Assembly (NCBI GenBank): GCA_028282925.1
Contig: JANQGV010000133.1
Coordinates: 1-46,050 of the forward strand
Reading direction: 5' to 3'
Source: Thermodesulfobacteriota bacterium
Lineage (GTDB): Bacteria > Desulfobacterota > WTBG01 > CAIYCZ01 > CAIRTM01
DNA length: 46,050 nt
Part shown: piece by piece, positions 43,200-46,050 of the stretch
Position numbering within the stretch: position 1 is the stretch's first letter
Layout of the letters: each line of letters starts with the position of its first letter
Notes under the pieces: generated by a model
What the model was told of the DNA's origin: nothing
What the model saw: only the letters and a program-made list of their open reading frames with translations
Database searches by the model: none
Translations under genes and position numbers: made by a program

Positions 43200-43600
43200 T
43201 GGTGCTTGTTGATTCTACGGTTTGGATTGATTTTTTCTCAGCTCGTCAGGCCCCCCATGTTCAAGCTCTGGAAATGCTTATTGAGGAAAGAAACGATATC
43301 TGTATATGCGGGGTTGTTTTAACGGAAGTGTTACAGGGTCTCCAGAACGACATTGAGTATAAAAAAACAAAAGAGTTATTTCATAATCTTATTCTTCTTC
43401 CGATGTCTCACCAGACATTTATCCATTCAGCGGAAATATACCGCTTCCTCAGGAAAAAAGGCGTTACCATTCGGAATTCAGTTGATTGCATGATTGCAGC
43501 GGTTGCTATTGAGAATAAAGTCCCCCTTCTGCACAATGATAAAGATTTCATTCCTATTGAAAAGCATTGTGGTCTGAAAATCTACAGACCAAAGCGATAA
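43199..43600 (+). CDS. vapC: VapC-type PIN-domain toxin ribonuclease
   Basis: A 133-aa PIN domain. Acidic active-site residues are present: D5 in VLVDSTVWIDFF, E42 in VVLTEVLQG, D94 in NSVDCMIAA, and D112 in LLHNDKDF. VapC toxins cut tRNA or rRNA when the antitoxin is lost. It is translationally coupled to vapB. It converges with the TolC gene 13 nt downstream, with no terminator visible between. Confidence 0.9.
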   Translation: MVLVDSTVWIDFFSARQAPHVQALEMLIEERNDICICGVVLTEVLQGLQNDIEYKKTKELFHNLILLPMSHQTFIHSAEIYRFLRKKGVTIRNSVDCMIAAVAIENKVPLLHNDKDFIPIEKHCGLKIYRPKR

Positions 43601-43613
43601 TCTTTACAGAACA

Positions 43614-44957
43614 TTACTCAATTGCGATCTGGCCGATGAGTTGCTGGATTTCAAGCAGCGCAATACGGGCCTGGAAGCGGGCAATGATCAGCGTGGTCTG
43701 GGCGCGGTTCAGGTTTACCTGGGCGTCGCGGAAGTCCAGGGAATCTGAAGCGCCGGTGGCGTAGCGCTCCTTCTGCAATTCCATATTCTGTTTTGCCGTT
43801 ACAGTGTTCTGCTCTTCAAGAGTCACCTTCTCAAGCCGTTTTTGCAGGGTGCTGAATTTTTCCTGCACAAGGCCGGCAATTTCATTTTCAATATTATTAA
43901 GGGCGAGTTTGCTGTTCAGGGCGTCGAGCCGCGCGTTCTGGTAGTTGATGCGGTCTACATTGCCGTTGAACAGGTTGAACGACAGCACCAGTCCGGCCGA
44001 AGCCTCGATGGTGCGACGGGTGCGGTCGGCAACAGGGCCGATGTCACTGCCGAACAGGGAGCGGTCGGTATAGCCGTAGTTGCCGCTGAGTGACAGGCGC
44101 GGCCAGAAAGCGGATTCGGCGACTTTCACGGATTCGTCGGCAACCTGCCTGTTGTGACGGGCGGCTTTCAGGGCGCTGTTTTGCTTTTTGGAAAGCTCCA
44201 GCACCTGTTCCATGGGCAGAGTAAAGCCGGGGATGTCGATTATCTTTTTAACGCTTACGGGCGTGAGTGGATTGCGGGCAAGCAGAATATTCAGGTCTTT
44301 ACGGGCGATGGTTACGGCCAGTTGCTGATCCAGAAGGGTAGACTGGTCGTTGTTGAAATTTACCCGGGCATTGAGCAGGTCGGTTGAAGAGGCCCCGCCC
44401 AGGCTGCGGCGAACCTCTTCACGGTCCAGGCGGGTGCGGGAGATATCGCGGGTGTTGCGGGCCACATCCAATAACTGTTCCTGCTGAACCAGGTTGAAAA
44501 AAGCGCGCATGATGTTCACCACCGTTATTTCAATGGAGTTCCGTGATTGCTGGGTACCGGCCAGGGCCAGCTCATCAAAGCGGCGTTTATCGGCAAACAT
44601 GCGGAAACCGTCGAACAGGGTCCAGTTCAGGCTGAGCTGGGACGACCACGAGCGTGTATCACTGTTGCCGAAGCTGGTGGGAGCACCTGTTTCTTCGTTG
44701 GAGGCGTCGTAGCGGTAGTTGCCGCTGGAGTCGATGACCGGCAGGAAGTTGGCAATGCCTTTGCCGGTGTTGTTCTGAGCGATATCGGCCGTGTTGCGGG
44801 CGATGAGGATATCGTAGTTGTTTTGCAGACCGATGCGGATGGCGTCCTCTACAGTCATCTGTTCTTCAGATGCACATACTGTAGCAGGAGATAGAAAACT
44901 AAGCAGAAATGCGGCGAGGCATAAGCAGTATGATTTAGTATATACAAACCGGATCAT
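43614..44957 (-). CDS. TolC-family outer membrane efflux protein
   Basis: A 447-aa protein with a signal peptide (cleavage near VCAS) and the two OEP repeats of TolC-like channels: coiled-coil helical segments around 40-230 and 245-440, with NARVNFNNDQSTLLD and LNRAQTTLIIARFQARIALLEIQQLIGQI in the helices. It forms a trimeric outer-membrane and periplasmic tunnel. It is 53 nt downstream of the RND pump gene on the same strand, so the two make one efflux operon; the membrane fusion protein is likely upstream beyond the window. Confidence 0.9.
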   Translation of the reverse strand: MIRFVYTKSYCLCLAAFLLSFLSPATVCASEEQMTVEDAIRIGLQNNYDILIARNTADIAQNNTGKGIANFLPVIDSSGNYRYDASNEETGAPTSFGNSDTRSWSSQLSLNWTLFDGFRMFADKRRFDELALAGTQQSRNSIEITVVNIMRAFFNLVQQEQLLDVARNTRDISRTRLDREEVRRSLGGASSTDLLNARVNFNNDQSTLLDQQLAVTIARKDLNILLARNPLTPVSVKKIIDIPGFTLPMEQVLELSKKQNSALKAARHNRQVADESVKVAESAFWPRLSLSGNYGYTDRSLFGSDIGPVADRTRRTIEASAGLVLSFNLFNGNVDRINYQNARLDALNSKLALNNIENEIAGLVQEKFSTLQKRLEKVTLEEQNTVTAKQNMELQKERYATGASDSLDFRDAQVNLNRAQTTLIIARFQARIALLEIQQLIGQIAIE

Positions 44958-45010
44958 AAAAAATATCCTTTAATAAATATTAAGACGCAAGAGCCTTTTT
45001 TTATATCATA

Positions 45011-46050
45011 TCATCCGCAGCCGTTTTCACGGTGGGCAAGCTGCTCAGCCTGCATGCGCTCCTTGAAGGCCGGTTCGACGCTCTCGGGGGTTACGTTTTT
45101 GCCGCCCAGCAAATAGGCCCAGTGGACCCGCACCCGATTGAGCACCAGGAACCCTGCCGGAAGCACCAGCAGCAGGGTAAAGGTGCCGAAGATCAGCCCG
45201 TAGGCGACCGAAACGGCCATGGGTATCAGAAACTGGGCCTGGCGGCTGGTTTCCGAAATCAGCGGGTACAGGCCGATGGAGGTTGTAAGGGTTGTGAGCA
45301 AAATCGGACGCAGACGCGATATAGCGGAATTATACACCGCCTCGTACAGCTTTTGCCCGCCCAGCATATTGCGGTTGACCTGGTCTACCAGTACGATACT
45401 GTCATTGACCACGATACCGGTCAGGGCAATCAGGCCGTAGATAGACAGCATGTTCAGCACCAGGCCTTCAATGCCGTGGCCCCAGACAGCGCCCATGATG
45501 CCAAGGGGTATCAGGGAGTAGACCAGGGCGGCCTGGGCATAGGAGCGGAACACCAGCACAATCAGGATAAACATGCCGATAAAGGCCAGGGGAAAGGCTT
45601 TTCGGATGGAGCTTGTAACCTTGTTTGTTTCGCGAGACTGGCCCTCGTAGGATACTGTAACACCGTTTACCTGGGAAAGCACCCGGGGAACAACATTGTT
45701 CTGGATGTCCTGGGCAATGGGAAGCAGGGGTTTTGTATCGTCCTTTTGGGCGGCTTCAACCGTAATTTCACGGCGGCGATCAAGGTGGTTTATGTGGCTC
45801 ACGCTGCGCTGAACGGTGTAGGTTGCCAGTTCGCTGAAGGGGTATTCGGCCCCGTCGGGGGTGCGAATCCGCATGCGGTCCAGAAATCCGAGGGACGAGC
45901 GGTCCTCGTCGGTATAGCGCACCCAGACCCGGATCTCGTCCCGCCCGCGCTGAATGCGCTGGGCCTCCTGGCCGTAGAAGCCCTGGCGTACCTGCCCCAC
46001 CACATCCTGAAGTTTCAGGCCCAGGGCATTGGCCCGGGGCTTGAGGGTTA
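45011..46050 (-). CDS. RND efflux pump inner-membrane subunit (AcrB/HAE family), C-terminal part
   Basis: The frame is open to the window edge, so only the C-terminal 345 or so residues are seen. They begin with ...LKPRANALGLKLQDVVGQVRQGFYGQEAQRIQRGRDE, the porter-domain pattern of RND exporters, then the C-terminal six helices with SSIRKAFPLAFIGMFILIVLVFRSY, GIVVNDSIVLVDQVNRN and RLRPILLTTLTTSIGLYP. It drives drug, solvent or metabolite export by proton flow together with a TolC channel encoded next. The substrate is unknown. Confidence 0.93.
   Translation of the reverse strand, partial: TLKPRANALGLKLQDVVGQVRQGFYGQEAQRIQRGRDEIRVWVRYTDEDRSSLGFLDRMRIRTPDGAEYPFSELATYTVQRSVSHINHLDRRREITVEAAQKDDTKPLLPIAQDIQNNVVPRVLSQVNGVTVSYEGQSRETNKVTSSIRKAFPLAFIGMFILIVLVFRSYAQAALVYSLIPLGIMGAVWGHGIEGLVLNMLSIYGLIALTGIVVNDSIVLVDQVNRNMLGGQKLYEAVYNSAISRLRPILLTTLTTSIGLYPLISETSRQAQFLIPMAVSVAYGLIFGTFTLLLVLPAGFLVLNRVRVHWAYLLGGKNVTPESVEPAFKERMQAEQLAHRENGCG

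Overview
The window reads as chromosomal DNA of a Gram-negative, probably anaerobic bacterium, most likely a member of the Desulfobacterota (sulfate-reducer relatives). This is inferred from the gene mix: subunits of a sodium-pumping biotin decarboxylase, a DUF1786 / radical SAM pair, a molybdenum-storage-type protein, several metal or oxyanion transport systems, an RND/TolC efflux pair, and abundant structured intergenic repeats. No rRNA, tRNA or CRISPR array was recognised.

Layout. 1-1.3 kb: a structured repeat and an acyltransferase-like gene. 1.35-6.8 kb (minus strand): a run of small-protein and enzyme genes (LOG-family protein, zinc ribbons, nitrilase-family amidase, periplasmic thioredoxin, radical SAM enzyme, DUF1786 ATPase-fold protein). 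6.8-8.9 kb: membrane beta subunit, a 39-aa membrane protein, biotin carrier and delta-type subunit of a decarboxylase pump, without its carboxyltransferase. 8.9-17 kb: dnaN, a candidate oriC, dnaA, then rodA, mrdA, mreD, mreC and mreB, all on the minus strand, so the cell-elongation operon is transcribed towards dnaA-dnaN. 17.2-20.7 kb: a PpiD-type periplasmic foldase, a DUF1285 protein and proC.

21-34.9 kb is a region rich in metal/oxyanion genes: a MoSto-like protein with a 73-aa neighbour, a membrane acyltransferase, an MFS carrier, a DNA-binding regulator whose sensor is a periplasmic-binding-protein fold, a divergent solute-binding protein with a seven-bladed propeller protein, a FetA/FetB-like ABC pair, and a BtuCDF-type ABC importer whose operon ends in a stand-alone relative of the archaeal TiaS N-terminal domain.

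35-43.6 kb is accessory: a single-gene restriction-modification enzyme in AT-rich DNA, three loci sharing a C-terminal tail, a chemotaxis receptor with two well-formed translation starts, and a vapBC toxin-antitoxin pair. The window ends in a TolC-type channel and the C-terminal part of an RND pump that runs off the edge.

The most unusual signal is a family of intergenic elements that begin at or within a few bases of a stop codon, always in the sense orientation. Three full copies are each exactly 125 bp, a fourth is degenerate, and a fifth is a 78-bp internally deleted form. Their terminal stems differ in sequence between copies but stay paired, which is what a selected RNA structure would show.
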